Shown in pieces: positions 53,352 to 62,382 of a DNA stretch of 64,000 nucleotides. A model generated the notes under the pieces. That model did not search any database, was not told where the DNA came from, and saw only the letters and a list, made by a program, of their open reading frames with translations. Source of the DNA: JAUNSR01 sp036655355 (GTDB lineage: Bacteria > Bacteroidota > Bacteroidia > Bacteroidales > JAUNSR01); the NCBI GenBank assembly GCA_036655355.1, contig JAVVQG010000010.1, positions 86,897-150,896 on the forward strand. The letters are read 5' to 3'. The first letter of the stretch is position 1; each line of letters begins with the position of its first letter. The position numbers and the translations under genes were made by a program.

Positions 53352-53456
53352 TATCCTTTTATTAAAAAGCGAATTATTAAAAAAGCGGACAGTGATAAAC
53401 ACATTGCGATATTTGTTTGTTACGCCTTTTGAGTATAATTTATTTAATGTATACAG

Positions 53457-54629
53457 ATGAATTCTAAAAAATACACGCTTTACCGGCTTCTTTCGGCTGC
53501 GCTGTTGTGTTCCTCTCTCTTTCTGACTTCTTGCGGCAAGAACAGCGATGAACCGCAAGAACCGGAATCCGCAGCTGACAGAACGGTTCTACTTTACATG
53601 GTGGGTGATAATAGCCTCAGTTATTATTGCAGTGTGAACATGGACTCGATCATGTCGGGTATGAAACGTTCGGGCCCGGCGATTGATTTCTTGGTCTATG
53701 AGGATAGTCGCAGCGGAAAACCGACGCTGTGGAAGATGGGGAAAGATGCAAAAGGAAACGCTGTGAAAGAGAAAGTGCAGGAGTTTCCCGAACAGAACTC
53801 TGTAGATCAGGAGGTGATGGCAGACGTAATAAACACCGTGTTTGCTAAATACCCGTCGCAAGAGAAAGGGTTGATCCTTTGGTCGCATGCTACGGGGTGG
53901 CTTCCTTCTGTGAATTACACACGCGGTAATCTGACGCGTCAAACCTTTAGCTTCGGGCAGGATGGAAGCAATTACATGGAAATATGGGAGTTGCGGGAAG
54001 TTCTCGAAAATGTGCCGTATCTTGATTTTCTGATTTTCGATGCGTGCCATATGGCCTCCGTGGAGGTTGTGTATGAGCTGAAAGAGCAGACCCGTTACGT
54101 GATTTCCTCTCCGACCGAAGTGATGGGAAGCGGTTTCCCGTATCAGACAATGGTTCCGATACTCAACAAGCCGAAGCTTGATCTGAAGAACGTATGTCAG
54201 GCCTATATGGATTATTACAACGGAGAGGGTAGTTATACGGAAGGAGCGATTTCACTGATCAATACTGCCGCCTTGGATGAGTTGGCCTCCGAGTATGCGG
54301 GAGTCGTAAGTAAATCCGGAGATGAGATGTCGGCCCTCAAAAGTGGGTCACTCCAGCAGTTCGGGAGGTACGTGGGAGCAGGAGCCGATTTCAGAAACAT
54401 ATTCTTCGACCTTCAGGATGTAGTGGATAAGGTATCGCCCGATCGTTCGTCCGATTTAAAGAGGGCGTTGGAGAATAGCGTGCTTTATAAAAATAACACA
54501 ACGAAATTTTTAGGAATACCGCTGGAGCGTAACTGCGGCTTGTCTGTATTCGTTCAGGAGTTGCATGAGAATCCCACCTATCAGATTGCTTATACGCAGC
54601 TGAAATGGTATCAAGAGACACGTTTCTGA
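53457..54629 (+). CDS. Clostripain-like (C11) cysteine peptidase lipoprotein
   Basis: A 390-residue lipoprotein (lipobox LTSC, lipidated Cys26). The C11 catalytic dyad is visible as His in GLILWSHATGW and Cys in FLIFDACHMASVEVVYEL, with the nearby S1-site region SSPTEVMGSGFPYQ. Clostripain-type peptidases cleave after Arg or Lys and are common as surface or secreted proteins of gut Bacteroidota, where they can be autoactivated. It is separate from the preceding gene (105-bp gap) and is followed by a bidirectional terminator shared with gapA. Confidence 0.92.
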   Translation: MNSKKYTLYRLLSAALLCSSLFLTSCGKNSDEPQEPESAADRTVLLYMVGDNSLSYYCSVNMDSIMSGMKRSGPAIDFLVYEDSRSGKPTLWKMGKDAKGNAVKEKVQEFPEQNSVDQEVMADVINTVFAKYPSQEKGLILWSHATGWLPSVNYTRGNLTRQTFSFGQDGSNYMEIWELREVLENVPYLDFLIFDACHMASVEVVYELKEQTRYVISSPTEVMGSGFPYQTMVPILNKPKLDLKNVCQAYMDYYNGEGSYTEGAISLINTAALDELASEYAGVVSKSGDEMSALKSGSLQQFGRYVGAGADFRNIFFDLQDVVDKVSPDRSSDLKRALENSVLYKNNTTKFLGIPLERNCGLSVFVQELHENPTYQIAYTQLKWYQETRF

Positions 54630-54644
54630 TATCTATGATAAAAA

Positions 54645-54677
54645 AGAAAAGGCTGATCCTTGCGGGTCAGCCTTTTT
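54645..54677. terminator. Bidirectional terminator between C11 peptidase and gapA
   Basis: AAAGGCTGA and TCAGCCTTT form a 9-bp stem with a 9-10-nt loop and A/T runs on both sides. Confidence 0.85.
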
Positions 54678-54697
54678 TGATATCTGTACAAATAAGA

Positions 54698-55702
54698 TTA
54701 CTTGTTGTTTACAGAGTACATGTACTTGATTAGTTCACATACTTTGTTAGAGTAACCCCACTCGTTGTCATACCAAGAAACAAGTTTAACGAAGTTTTCG
54801 TTCAATGCGATACCAGCATCAGCATCGAAGATAGAAGTACGAGCGTCACCAGTGAAGTCAGTTGAAACAACTGCATCTTCTGTGTAACCCAAAATACCTT
54901 TCATTTCGTTTTCAGAAGCAGCTTTGATAGCTTCTTTGATTTCTGCGTATGTAGCAGCTTTCTCAAGACGTACAGTCAAGTCAACTACAGAAACGTCCAA
55001 AGTTGGAACGCGGAACGCCATACCTGTAAGTTTACCATTCAATGAAGGGATAACTTTACCTACAGCTTTAGCAGCACCTGTAGAAGAAGGGATGATGTTG
55101 CCACCAGCAGCACGACCACCTCTCCAGTCTTTCGCTGAAGGACCGTCAACAGTTTTCTGAGTTGCAGTTGTAGCGTGAACAGTTGTCATCAAACCTTCTA
55201 CGATACCAAATTTGTCATTGATAACTTTTGCAAGTGGAGCAAGACAGTTAGTAGTACAAGAAGCGTTAGATACGATAGTCTGTCCTGCGTAAGTGTCATT
55301 GTTAACACCCATTACGAACATTGGAGTAGCATCTTTAGAAGGAGCTGACATAACTACGTATTTAGCACCAGCTTCGATGTGACGAGCTGCAGTTTCTTCA
55401 GTCAAGAAAAGACCTGTTGATTCAACTACATATTCAGCACCGATTGCATCCCATTTAAGGTCAGCTGGGTTACGCTCTGCAGTAACACGGATAACGTTTC
55501 CGTTAACAACTAGGTTACCATCCTGTGCGTAAACTTCACCGTCAAAACGACCGTGAACTGAATCGTATTTCAACATGTAAACCATGTAGTCAACGTCGAT
55601 AAGGTCGTTGATACCTACGATCTGGATACCTTCCATTTTCTGAGCAGCACGGAACACAAGACGTCCGATACGGCCAAATCCATTAATACCTACTTTGATC
55701 AT
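54698..55702 (-). CDS. gapA: Glyceraldehyde-3-phosphate dehydrogenase, type I
   Basis: A 334-residue glycolytic enzyme that oxidises glyceraldehyde-3-phosphate with NAD+. It has the NAD-binding GINGFGRIGRLVFRA, the catalytic Cys in SNASCTTNCLAPLAKVI, a catalytic His region in TTVHATTATQKTVDGPS and the S-loop VPTLDVSVVDLTVRL. Codon use is strongly biased, as in nifJ and the fumarase gene. A small lipoprotein gene and a -7 box lie upstream, so gapA may be read both from that promoter and from one nearer to it that I cannot place with certainty. Confidence 0.97.
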   Translation of the reverse strand: MIKVGINGFGRIGRLVFRAAQKMEGIQIVGINDLIDVDYMVYMLKYDSVHGRFDGEVYAQDGNLVVNGNVIRVTAERNPADLKWDAIGAEYVVESTGLFLTEETAARHIEAGAKYVVMSAPSKDATPMFVMGVNNDTYAGQTIVSNASCTTNCLAPLAKVINDKFGIVEGLMTTVHATTATQKTVDGPSAKDWRGGRAAGGNIIPSSTGAAKAVGKVIPSLNGKLTGMAFRVPTLDVSVVDLTVRLEKAATYAEIKEAIKAASENEMKGILGYTEDAVVSTDFTGDARTSIFDADAGIALNENFVKLVSWYDNEWGYSNKVCELIKYMYSVNNK

Positions 55703-55838
55703 TGTAATAAAACTTTTAAGGGTTTTTATTTAAACCGCTGATAGTGCGATTTTTATTTTAATTTTTTCGTATCTTTATTGATAGGAAATGAAGTAAAAAA
55801 GAATCTTTAATCTTTATTTTGTTACAACTCTTCTTGTT

Positions 55839-55925
55839 TTAACATCCACACGGATTTGGTGTGGCGCAGGCCGAAAAGAGGATGGTTAGTAGCAAAATGA
55901 TTGATAAAAGGTATTTTGTTTTCAT
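55839..55925 (-). CDS. 28-residue lipoprotein upstream of gapA
   Basis: A short ORF encoding MKTKYLLSIILLLTILFSAC followed by ATPNPCGC. It is a complete lipoprotein signal peptide (two basic residues, a 15-residue hydrophobic core and lipobox LFSAC), after which only nine mature residues remain, three of them Cys. The ATG lies about 11 nt after the transcription start predicted from the -7 box TAGATTTG at 55943-55950, a good fit for a real gene. It is followed after 136 bp by gapA. A surface or periplasm-facing mini-lipoprotein is likely; function unknown. It is too short for usual gene finders. Confidence 0.6.
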   Translation of the reverse strand: MKTKYLLSIILLLTILFSACATPNPCGC

Positions 55926-55942
55926 TTCGGATTTTTGTGGTG

Positions 55943-55950
55943 CAAATCTA
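55943..55950 (-). promoter_or_regulatory. -7 box upstream of the mini-lipoprotein and gapA
   Basis: TAGATTTG on the minus strand matches TAnnTTTG; the -33 element is weak. Confidence 0.55.
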
Positions 55951-56078
55951 AGAATTATTTTCCATAAACCATAAATTACTGTTATTAAAATAATGAATTA
56001 TTCGGATTATAAGAGTTTCGAAAGGGCTTGAAACAAAAGGAGAATTAAATTTCTAATAATTAATCAAATATCTAATTT

Positions 56079-56519
56079 ATGAAGCAGTGGGTAAAGGATT
56101 TTAAGACCTTCGCGATGCGTGGAAACGTGGTAGATATGGCCATAGGTATCGTGATCGGAGCTGCATTCGGGAAGATTGTGAGCACTTTTGTAGCCTCTGT
56201 CATCTCCCCGTTAATCGGGTTGATTACCGGAGGTTTTAACTTCACGAATTTGAAGATTATTCTGCGTCATGCCGAAATGAACGGGGATACGGTGGTCAAA
56301 CCGGAACTGGTTTTGGGCTATGGCGATTTGATCCAAGTGATTCTCGACTTTGTCATCATCGCGTTTGCGATTTTCTGGGTAATTCGCCTGATGGAAAAGA
56401 TGGTACATAAGAAAACGGAGGAGACCCCTCCGCCACCACCTCCCACTCCGGAGGATGTTGTGTTGTTACGTGAAATCCGAGACCTGTTAAAAGCACAGGA
56501 GGAGAAGAAAGAGTCTTAA
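56079..56519 (+). CDS. mscL: Large-conductance mechanosensitive channel
   Basis: A 146-residue homopentameric inner-membrane channel that opens under membrane tension to release solutes during hypo-osmotic shock. The N-terminal amphipathic helix and TM1 are intact (FKTFAMRGNVVDMAIGIVIGAAFGKIVSTFVASVISPLIG), with the Gly/Ala pattern that packs in the channel gate. TM2 is LIQVILDFVIIAFAIFWVIRLM. The C-terminal bundle contains a proline stretch (EETPPPPPPTPE) and a charged helix. It is monocistronic with a terminator 20 bp downstream. Confidence 0.96.
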   Translation: MKQWVKDFKTFAMRGNVVDMAIGIVIGAAFGKIVSTFVASVISPLIGLITGGFNFTNLKIILRHAEMNGDTVVKPELVLGYGDLIQVILDFVIIAFAIFWVIRLMEKMVHKKTEETPPPPPPTPEDVVLLREIRDLLKAQEEKKES

Positions 56520-56537
56520 ATAAATAGAAGTGTTATG

Positions 56538-56570
56538 AGGCGCGGACCGTTTGGCCCGCGCTTTCTTTTT
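56538..56570 (+). terminator. mscL terminator
   Basis: GCGCGG and CCGCGC pair as a GC-rich stem with a 10-nt loop, followed by TTTCTTTTT. Confidence 0.75.
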
Positions 56571-56631
56571 GTATTTTAACGCTCTATAATTTCGTATCCT
56601 CCCTCAATGGAATTACATTTGTTTTGTAAGA

Positions 56632-56727
56632 ATGCAATCGCCATAGCTCACCGAATGATAAGATACCCAACAGTAGGTATATAGATGGCGCATTTATACC
56701 TTGATGTTAGAAATAAACTATATGTAA
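56632..56727 (+). repeat. Structured leader repeat, copy D (before the DUF4919 gene)
   Basis: A 96-bp unit beginning ATGCAATCGCCATAG (mini-ORF M-Q-S-P-stop). It has the outer CGCCAT/ATGGCG stem and the inner ATACC/GGTAT stem; the CTCA/TAAG stem has one mismatch. It ends at the ATG of the downstream gene. Confidence 0.8.
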
Positions 56728-57414
56728 ATGAAATCAAAAATATTACTACCCTTTATCGCTTTGTTGATTGGCTTTTCGGCGTTCGCCCAGTCGGAGGTTG
56801 AAACTCCTGATTACAAGCAGATTCAAGTTGTTGTATCGGATAAGAATTCTGATTTTTATTATCCGCGTTTGATGAAACGCTTTGCAGCCAACGACACTAC
56901 GCTCTCGATGGAAGCGTACCGAAACCTGTATTACGGCTTTACCATGCAGGAGGATTATAATCCTTACCGTATGAGTCATTATGCTCAGAAGGTGAAAGAA
57001 TTTGCCACGGCGGATGATATTTCGCAGGCTGCCTGTGATTCGATCATTAAATACGGATTAAAGGCAATGGCGGATTTTCCTTTTGATACCCGTTCGATGA
57101 ATCTATTGGTATATGCCTATAAATGCAAAGGAAATGAGAAAGAGAAAATGCTTTGGGAGCAGAAACTGAAAGGTGTTATCGACGCGATCATCTCTTCGGG
57201 GGACGGCGAATCGGCAGAAACAGCTTTCCATGTGATCTATCCTCCTCACGAATACGATATCATCAATCGTTTCGGTCTGCATGCCAAGAGTAATAGTTTG
57301 ATTCCACCAGCTCTGGATTACATCGAGGTGGATAAGAATAAGTTCGATGTAAAGGGTTATTTCTTCAATATCGAGCGTATCATAGATATGTATAATAAGA
57401 AATTTGAAAAATAA
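56728..57414 (+). CDS. DUF4919-family secreted protein
   Basis: A 228-residue protein with a cleavable signal peptide (MKSKILLPFIALLIGFSAFAQ). The body matches the Bacteroidota family DUF4919: VETPDYKQIQVVVSDKNSDFYYPRLMKRFAANDTTLSMEAYRNLYYGFTMQEDYNPY and the C-terminal DYIEVDKNKFDVKGYFFNIERI. The helical pattern suggests a TPR-like fold. Function unknown. It has a copy of the structured repeat directly before its start and is followed by only 3 bp before the helicase gene, so the two are co-transcribed. Confidence 0.85.
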   Translation: MKSKILLPFIALLIGFSAFAQSEVETPDYKQIQVVVSDKNSDFYYPRLMKRFAANDTTLSMEAYRNLYYGFTMQEDYNPYRMSHYAQKVKEFATADDISQAACDSIIKYGLKAMADFPFDTRSMNLLVYAYKCKGNEKEKMLWEQKLKGVIDAIISSGDGESAETAFHVIYPPHEYDIINRFGLHAKSNSLIPPALDYIEVDKNKFDVKGYFFNIERIIDMYNKKFEK

Positions 57415-57417
57415 GAT

Positions 57418-60400
57418 ATGATTGAGATCGCTGCCGCTGAATATTATTCGGAACTTCAGGGACTTCTTGAAACAAATGCATTAACCTTGCCCGAAAGTTA
57501 TCGACGGGTGAGGTTTTTATTTGAGCGTTTGTGTAAACAAGTTACTGTTCAGGAAACGATGCAGTTCCCGAATCTGTTCTCCCGACTGAGTTGGATTTTA
57601 CAACATAAGTTGCAGGAGGAGTGGATGCTGTGTGCCGAGCTAAATGCGTTGCGTGTGCGGATCAATAAGATTACGAAAGAGGAGGTGCCTCCTACATTGA
57701 ATTCTCTGAGAGAGGATATTCTAATTCTGGCATCCGGTGTAAGAGCGTTACTGGGCGAACCGTTCTCTGCTGCTATCGAGGAGTTGAGCCGGAGTCAGAA
57801 ACGCGTTACGGTTTCTAAGTCGTACCCGTCTGAATTGAAAAAACGAATTCGTGCTCGTTTCATGGGGAAGGAGGGGGGATACCTTCTCGTTTTACCTGAA
57901 GATAAAGAGGATCAGGAGCCGGTCAGGGTACGTGTCGCAGCGGATCGAGATGGAAGGAATCCGTTTGCTGAAACCCTAGAGCTATTGCATGAGGGGGCTC
58001 AGGTGAATTTTCTGAATGTCTATCATCATGAGAAGGAGGATTGTTTTGTTGCTGAATTCATCGTCTTGGAACCTGATTTTTTACTTGATATCAGTGCCAT
58101 CGCCGAATGTTTTCGTGACTATGGACATCATCCCCTGAATTATTTTATGAGTCGATTATCGCCCGATCGCAATACGCATTACATGCTTTTGGGTAATATC
58201 GCGAATCAGTTTCTGGATGACATCGTGAATGAAACGGCCGAACATCCGGCCGATTACCTGGTGTCAATGAGTAAGGCGTTCCGTCAATCGCCTATCTCGA
58301 TTGCCGCCTGTGGCGCGTTGGATGATGAAACGGTGCAGAAGAATTTCTTCGACGAAACGAAACGGCAGTTTCACAATATACGAGAGGTGGTGCGGGAGCA
58401 GTTTCCCCAGAATCAGCTTGATGCCGGGAAAGCTCTACTGGAGCCCTCTTTTGTAAGTGAATCGCTCGGGATTCAGGGGCGACTGGATTTACTTCAGGAG
58501 GATTTTACAAAATTCATTGAATTAAAATCGGGTAAGGCAAAGGAGAATTTCTATACCAAAGAGATTTCTCACAAGGAGAATCATTACGTTCAGATGATGC
58601 TTTATTATGCGGTTCTGCAGTTTAATCTGGGGATCGCCCCGGAGCAGATCGATTCTTATTTGCTTTATTCAAAATATCCGTTGTTGTATCGCATGGCTCC
58701 CTATTGGGGATTGGTGAAGCAAGCCATCGATCTGCGCAATCAGATCGTGGGTCTGGAGTACCGTCTGCAGCAACACAATGATCCGGAGTATTCTCGCGAA
58801 ATTCTACATACGATTAATGCGGAGACTCTCAATACGGCCGGCTTGAAGGATAAATATTGGAACGCTTACCTAAAACCGGAAATAGATAATTTCGCCTACG
58901 AGCATGCGGCGCTTGCACCCATCGAAAGTGATTATTATCACTCGCTTTTTACTTTTATTACCCGCGAACAGTACACTTCGAAAGCGGGGGATACGGAAGC
59001 GGAGTTCAATAAAGGAGTTTCGATGTTGTGGAATGCTTCGCTCGAAGAGAAGGAGGAGGCGGGTGAGATTATCCGTGACCTGAAGATTGAGAAGAGTGAG
59101 GTGCTGGGGGATAAACATTTGTTGCATTTCCTTCTGCCGGAAAATGGTGATGCCAATCTGCCGAATTATCGTACGGGTGATTCCATTTTGCTTTATCAGC
59201 GCGATGGAGATGCGGATCGGGTGACGAACCGTCAGGTGTTTAAGGCTTCTATCGAAGAGATTGATTCCCGGAAAATGGTACTGACACTTCGCGCTATCCA
59301 AAAGAATCAGTCCGTTTTGCCTGTGGAAGCGTTGTATGCGATTGAACGAGATTATATGGATGTGGCTTTTTCGGCCATGTTTAAAGGGTTGGCGCAGTTT
59401 ATGTATGCAACAGACGAGCGTCGTTCGTTGCTGTTGGCTCAGCGACAACCTCGGGGATCGGGTGAATTGCTGAAAGCGAAAAACGAACCGGAAAATGATG
59501 TGGAACGTGTCGTCCGTAAAGCGGTAGCTGCTCGGGATTATTTCTTGTTGGTGGGTCCTCCCGGTACGGGAAAGACATCTTATGCGTTACGCCGGATGGT
59601 GGAGACGTTTTATGCCGAACCGCAAACGAATATTCTGTTATTGGCTTATACCAATAAAGCGGTGGATGAAATCTGCCGTTCGCTTGCTACGATTGAAGGC
59701 GATGTTCCTTTTGTTCGGATCGGTCAGGAATCTGCATGCGAAGAGGAATTTAAGGATCGGCTACTGAAGAATGTGATGAAGGATTGCATGCGTCGTGTGG
59801 AGGTACGGCGTCGATTAGAGGGGTATCGCATTTTTGTGGGTACGGTATCTTCTTTCAGCCGTCAGACGGAATTGTTCCGACTAAAGAGTTTTGATGTTGC
59901 GATAGTGGATGAGGCTACGCAAATTCTGGAGCCGCAGATTCTGGGACTTCTTTCGGCAACGGATGCTCAGGGACGCGATGCGATCCGTAAGTTTATTCTG
60001 ATAGGTGATTACAAACAGTTGCCGGCCGTGGTGGTGCAATCTGATGAATGTGCTGCCGTTAAACCCGAGTCGCTTCGTGCAATCGGAATGAACTCACACA
60101 AAGAATCGCTGTTTGAGCGACTTTATCGGTGGGAACAAACACAGGGGCGCGATGCTTTTTGCGATATGTTGACGTTGCAAGGACGAATGCATCCGGCAAT
60201 CAGTTATTTCCCGAGCAAGTATTTCTATCACGGTAAATTGGGCGTGATTCCCTTGAAGCATCAACAGGAGGATTGGGGTGAGGATTCGGTATCGCTGACA
60301 GACTTACCCGGGATGGTGGCTCGGAAGCGTTTCGCCTTTTTCCCGGTAGTCAAGCGTAATCGCCTTACATCGAATAAGCTTAATCCGGAGGAGGCGGCTG

Positions 60401-60837
60401 TGGTAGCATTGCTGATCGAGATTTGGTATAAAAGGAAAATCGCAGGGAATGAATCGTTCGATCCGGTGAAGAATATCGGGGTGATTACACCTTATCGGAG
60501 TCAGATCGCTATGATTCGACGAGAGCTGCAAAGGCGAAATGTGCCCGATGCGGAGAAGATCGTGATTGATACGGTTGAACGGTTTCAAGGGGGACAAAAG
60601 GATCTTATGATTTATTCGTGTTGTATGAATGAACCTTATCAACTGAATTTTCTCTCAAATACGATTGAGGAAGAGGGTGCTTTGATTGACCGGAAACTGA
60701 ATGTGGCGCTCACGCGTGCACGAAAACAGATGTTTGTGGTTGGTAATCCGACGGTGTTGTTCCGTGATCCGATTTATCGTAGGATGCTTGAACATATTCG
60801 GGAGCATAAAGGGTATTTTATCGGTCGATACGAGTAG
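57418..60837 (+). CDS. Dna2-like superfamily I helicase with N-terminal PD-(D/E)XK nuclease domain
   Basis: A 1139-residue protein. Residues ~340-420 carry a Cas4/Dna2-like nuclease core: Asp in SLGIQGRLDLLQED, ELK in FIELKSGKA, and QMMLYYAVL. No cluster of iron-sulfur cysteines is seen. Residues ~690-1135 form an SF1B (UPF1/Dna2-type) helicase: Walker A GPPGTGKTSYAL (~713), NKAVDEI, motif II IVDEATQILEPQI, motif III ILIGDYKQLPAVV, LQGRMHPAIS, motif V-like VERFQGGQKDLMIYSC and motif VI LNVALTRARKQMFVVG. Such enzymes process DNA ends or structured intermediates in repair or replication. It is coupled to the DUF4919 gene by a 3-bp gap, an odd pairing with a secreted protein. Confidence 0.9.
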   Translation: MIEIAAAEYYSELQGLLETNALTLPESYRRVRFLFERLCKQVTVQETMQFPNLFSRLSWILQHKLQEEWMLCAELNALRVRINKITKEEVPPTLNSLREDILILASGVRALLGEPFSAAIEELSRSQKRVTVSKSYPSELKKRIRARFMGKEGGYLLVLPEDKEDQEPVRVRVAADRDGRNPFAETLELLHEGAQVNFLNVYHHEKEDCFVAEFIVLEPDFLLDISAIAECFRDYGHHPLNYFMSRLSPDRNTHYMLLGNIANQFLDDIVNETAEHPADYLVSMSKAFRQSPISIAACGALDDETVQKNFFDETKRQFHNIREVVREQFPQNQLDAGKALLEPSFVSESLGIQGRLDLLQEDFTKFIELKSGKAKENFYTKEISHKENHYVQMMLYYAVLQFNLGIAPEQIDSYLLYSKYPLLYRMAPYWGLVKQAIDLRNQIVGLEYRLQQHNDPEYSREILHTINAETLNTAGLKDKYWNAYLKPEIDNFAYEHAALAPIESDYYHSLFTFITREQYTSKAGDTEAEFNKGVSMLWNASLEEKEEAGEIIRDLKIEKSEVLGDKHLLHFLLPENGDANLPNYRTGDSILLYQRDGDADRVTNRQVFKASIEEIDSRKMVLTLRAIQKNQSVLPVEALYAIERDYMDVAFSAMFKGLAQFMYATDERRSLLLAQRQPRGSGELLKAKNEPENDVERVVRKAVAARDYFLLVGPPGTGKTSYALRRMVETFYAEPQTNILLLAYTNKAVDEICRSLATIEGDVPFVRIGQESACEEEFKDRLLKNVMKDCMRRVEVRRRLEGYRIFVGTVSSFSRQTELFRLKSFDVAIVDEATQILEPQILGLLSATDAQGRDAIRKFILIGDYKQLPAVVVQSDECAAVKPESLRAIGMNSHKESLFERLYRWEQTQGRDAFCDMLTLQGRMHPAISYFPSKYFYHGKLGVIPLKHQQEDWGEDSVSLTDLPGMVARKRFAFFPVVKRNRLTSNKLNPEEAAVVALLIEIWYKRKIAGNESFDPVKNIGVITPYRSQIAMIRRELQRRNVPDAEKIVIDTVERFQGGQKDLMIYSCCMNEPYQLNFLSNTIEEEGALIDRKLNVALTRARKQMFVVGNPTVLFRDPIYRRMLEHIREHKGYFIGRYE

Positions 60838-60963
60838 AATTCAAGAGAAATCAATATCTGTCACTCTATCTGATACACTCTATCTGAGGCACTCAATATC
60901 TGATGCTAAATTAAATGTGTAAGTCGGCCGCAAACGGTGTCAGCCGACACAGACTCAAAATAA

Positions 60964-61019
60964 AAAAGATCTCCGTCCAAATGCAATTTCAGATGCATTC
61001 GGACGGAGATCTTTTTTTG
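60964..61019. terminator. Bidirectional terminator between the helicase and DUF3843-like genes
   Basis: AAAGATCTCCGTCC and GGACGGAGATCTTT are perfect 14-bp arms that continue into an inner ATGCA/TGCAT stem, with A/T runs on both sides. The rest of 60838-61041 is unremarkable. Confidence 0.88.
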
Positions 61020-61041
61020 TTTCCGGATTTTACCTACCGGA

Positions 61042-62382
61042 TCAGTTATTCGGATTTCTTCTGAAATAGCCCAGTGTGAAAGAGAAGTTCTCCTTCATTA
61101 ACTTGTCACCGTCAGTTTCAGGGAAACGAAGTCCCGGGTATTTATCCAAAGCGACCGCCTCAGTAAGGTATTCGGGTGAAAGTTTTTCATCGTAAAGGAG
61201 TCCCCAGCAAATATCCACTTCCTCATCCTCTGGATTCTCAGCACGTTTCGTTGTCAGAAATTCCTCACCTAAAACGTCTTGTTCTTCGGTAGAAAGAACT
61301 TCTTTCTCTTCCTCTTTGAAAAGATCGATCTCTTCTTCGCGGCTTGAGATTTCTGCGATTAATTCGTCAGATACATCATATCCACGCAAGTCGCCGATGA
61401 ACCACCATTCACCCTGCCACTCTACGAAACCGGCGAAAACCATCACCTCCGTTGATTTCAGGTCTTTCGGGAATCCAACCAGAGAGCGGTTTGTTACATT
61501 CAATATTTCGCCAGTAGCTACATGGCGGAACTGAGCGTACATCGAATCCTGTTCCTGGAAGATGAAATAACCTGATTTTTTCAGGGTCATCGTCATCAAA
61601 GGTTCGTAAAGACCGTTCTCTTCACCAAGTATTTTTGCCAGCCACTGCGCTGAGGTCATGCGGAAGAACTCGGTGATATTGTTGAAAGAGAAATCTGTCA
61701 TAACCATATTCACCATTTCGGCTAATTGCTCTTCCAGCTGATGTTCTTTTGCTACTTCAAGAACATCGTCTAGTTCTCTTTCCAGATCCAGGCTATTGAA
61801 ATGGAATAGGTAGGATTCGGTTCCGAGCCAGAAAAATTTGCTTTGTACATCGTAAAGATTTCCTTCTTCTTCGTTTAGTTCGAAGAATTCTCTCATTTTT
61901 TCGTTTTCAGGGGCTGTTTCGAAAGCTTCGTCGAAGATTGGATAAACAGCATTGGTGATTTCTGCGAAAAGCGGTTCCATTGGAGAAATCGGAATTTGCC
62001 CCTGGTTTAGTTGCGTCAAGAAGTGCCAACAAAGGAATCGTAGGTCAACTTCATTGATTTCCTCTTCCGCGTAGTCTGTCGTATCGAAATAAGGAAGCCA
62101 TTTACCGGTTTGTTCCTTACATTCTTTTACAAAAGTGTTCCAGATCTGACTTTGTGAGATGATATCTTCGAAGTAGGCGGTCAAAATGCATGAAAGGTCC
62201 TTTTTCTCATCGTCCGAAAGAAAAAGGTAGTTTTCGTCGCTGATCTGCTCGGTAGCGTGATCGATGGCATTGTAAACGCGGTTGCAAAGTTGTACATAAT
62301 AAAGGTCTGTGTTCGCTGAATTCTTATAAGGGTGGAACTCCAGCCAGTCTGCACTGAATATTTTTTGTTTATTCTTTTTCAT
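61042..62382 (-). CDS. DUF3843-like protein (uncertain family name)
   Basis: A 446-residue soluble, strongly acidic protein without signal peptide or membrane segments. It begins MKKNKQKIFSADWLEFHPYKN and contains TDLYYVQLCNRVYNAIDHA, DLRFLCWHFLTQLNQGQIPISPMEPLF and WQGEWWFIGDLRGY. I associate this pattern with DUF3843, a Bacteroidota family of unknown function, but cannot check it. The structured repeat (copy E) lies directly before the start codon on the minus strand; two copies of a 23-bp direct repeat lie further upstream. Confidence 0.65.
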   Translation of the reverse strand: MKKNKQKIFSADWLEFHPYKNSANTDLYYVQLCNRVYNAIDHATEQISDENYLFLSDDEKKDLSCILTAYFEDIISQSQIWNTFVKECKEQTGKWLPYFDTTDYAEEEINEVDLRFLCWHFLTQLNQGQIPISPMEPLFAEITNAVYPIFDEAFETAPENEKMREFFELNEEEGNLYDVQSKFFWLGTESYLFHFNSLDLERELDDVLEVAKEHQLEEQLAEMVNMVMTDFSFNNITEFFRMTSAQWLAKILGEENGLYEPLMTMTLKKSGYFIFQEQDSMYAQFRHVATGEILNVTNRSLVGFPKDLKSTEVMVFAGFVEWQGEWWFIGDLRGYDVSDELIAEISSREEEIDLFKEEEKEVLSTEEQDVLGEEFLTTKRAENPEDEEVDICWGLLYDEKLSPEYLTEAVALDKYPGLRFPETDGDKLMKENFSFTLGYFRRNPNN

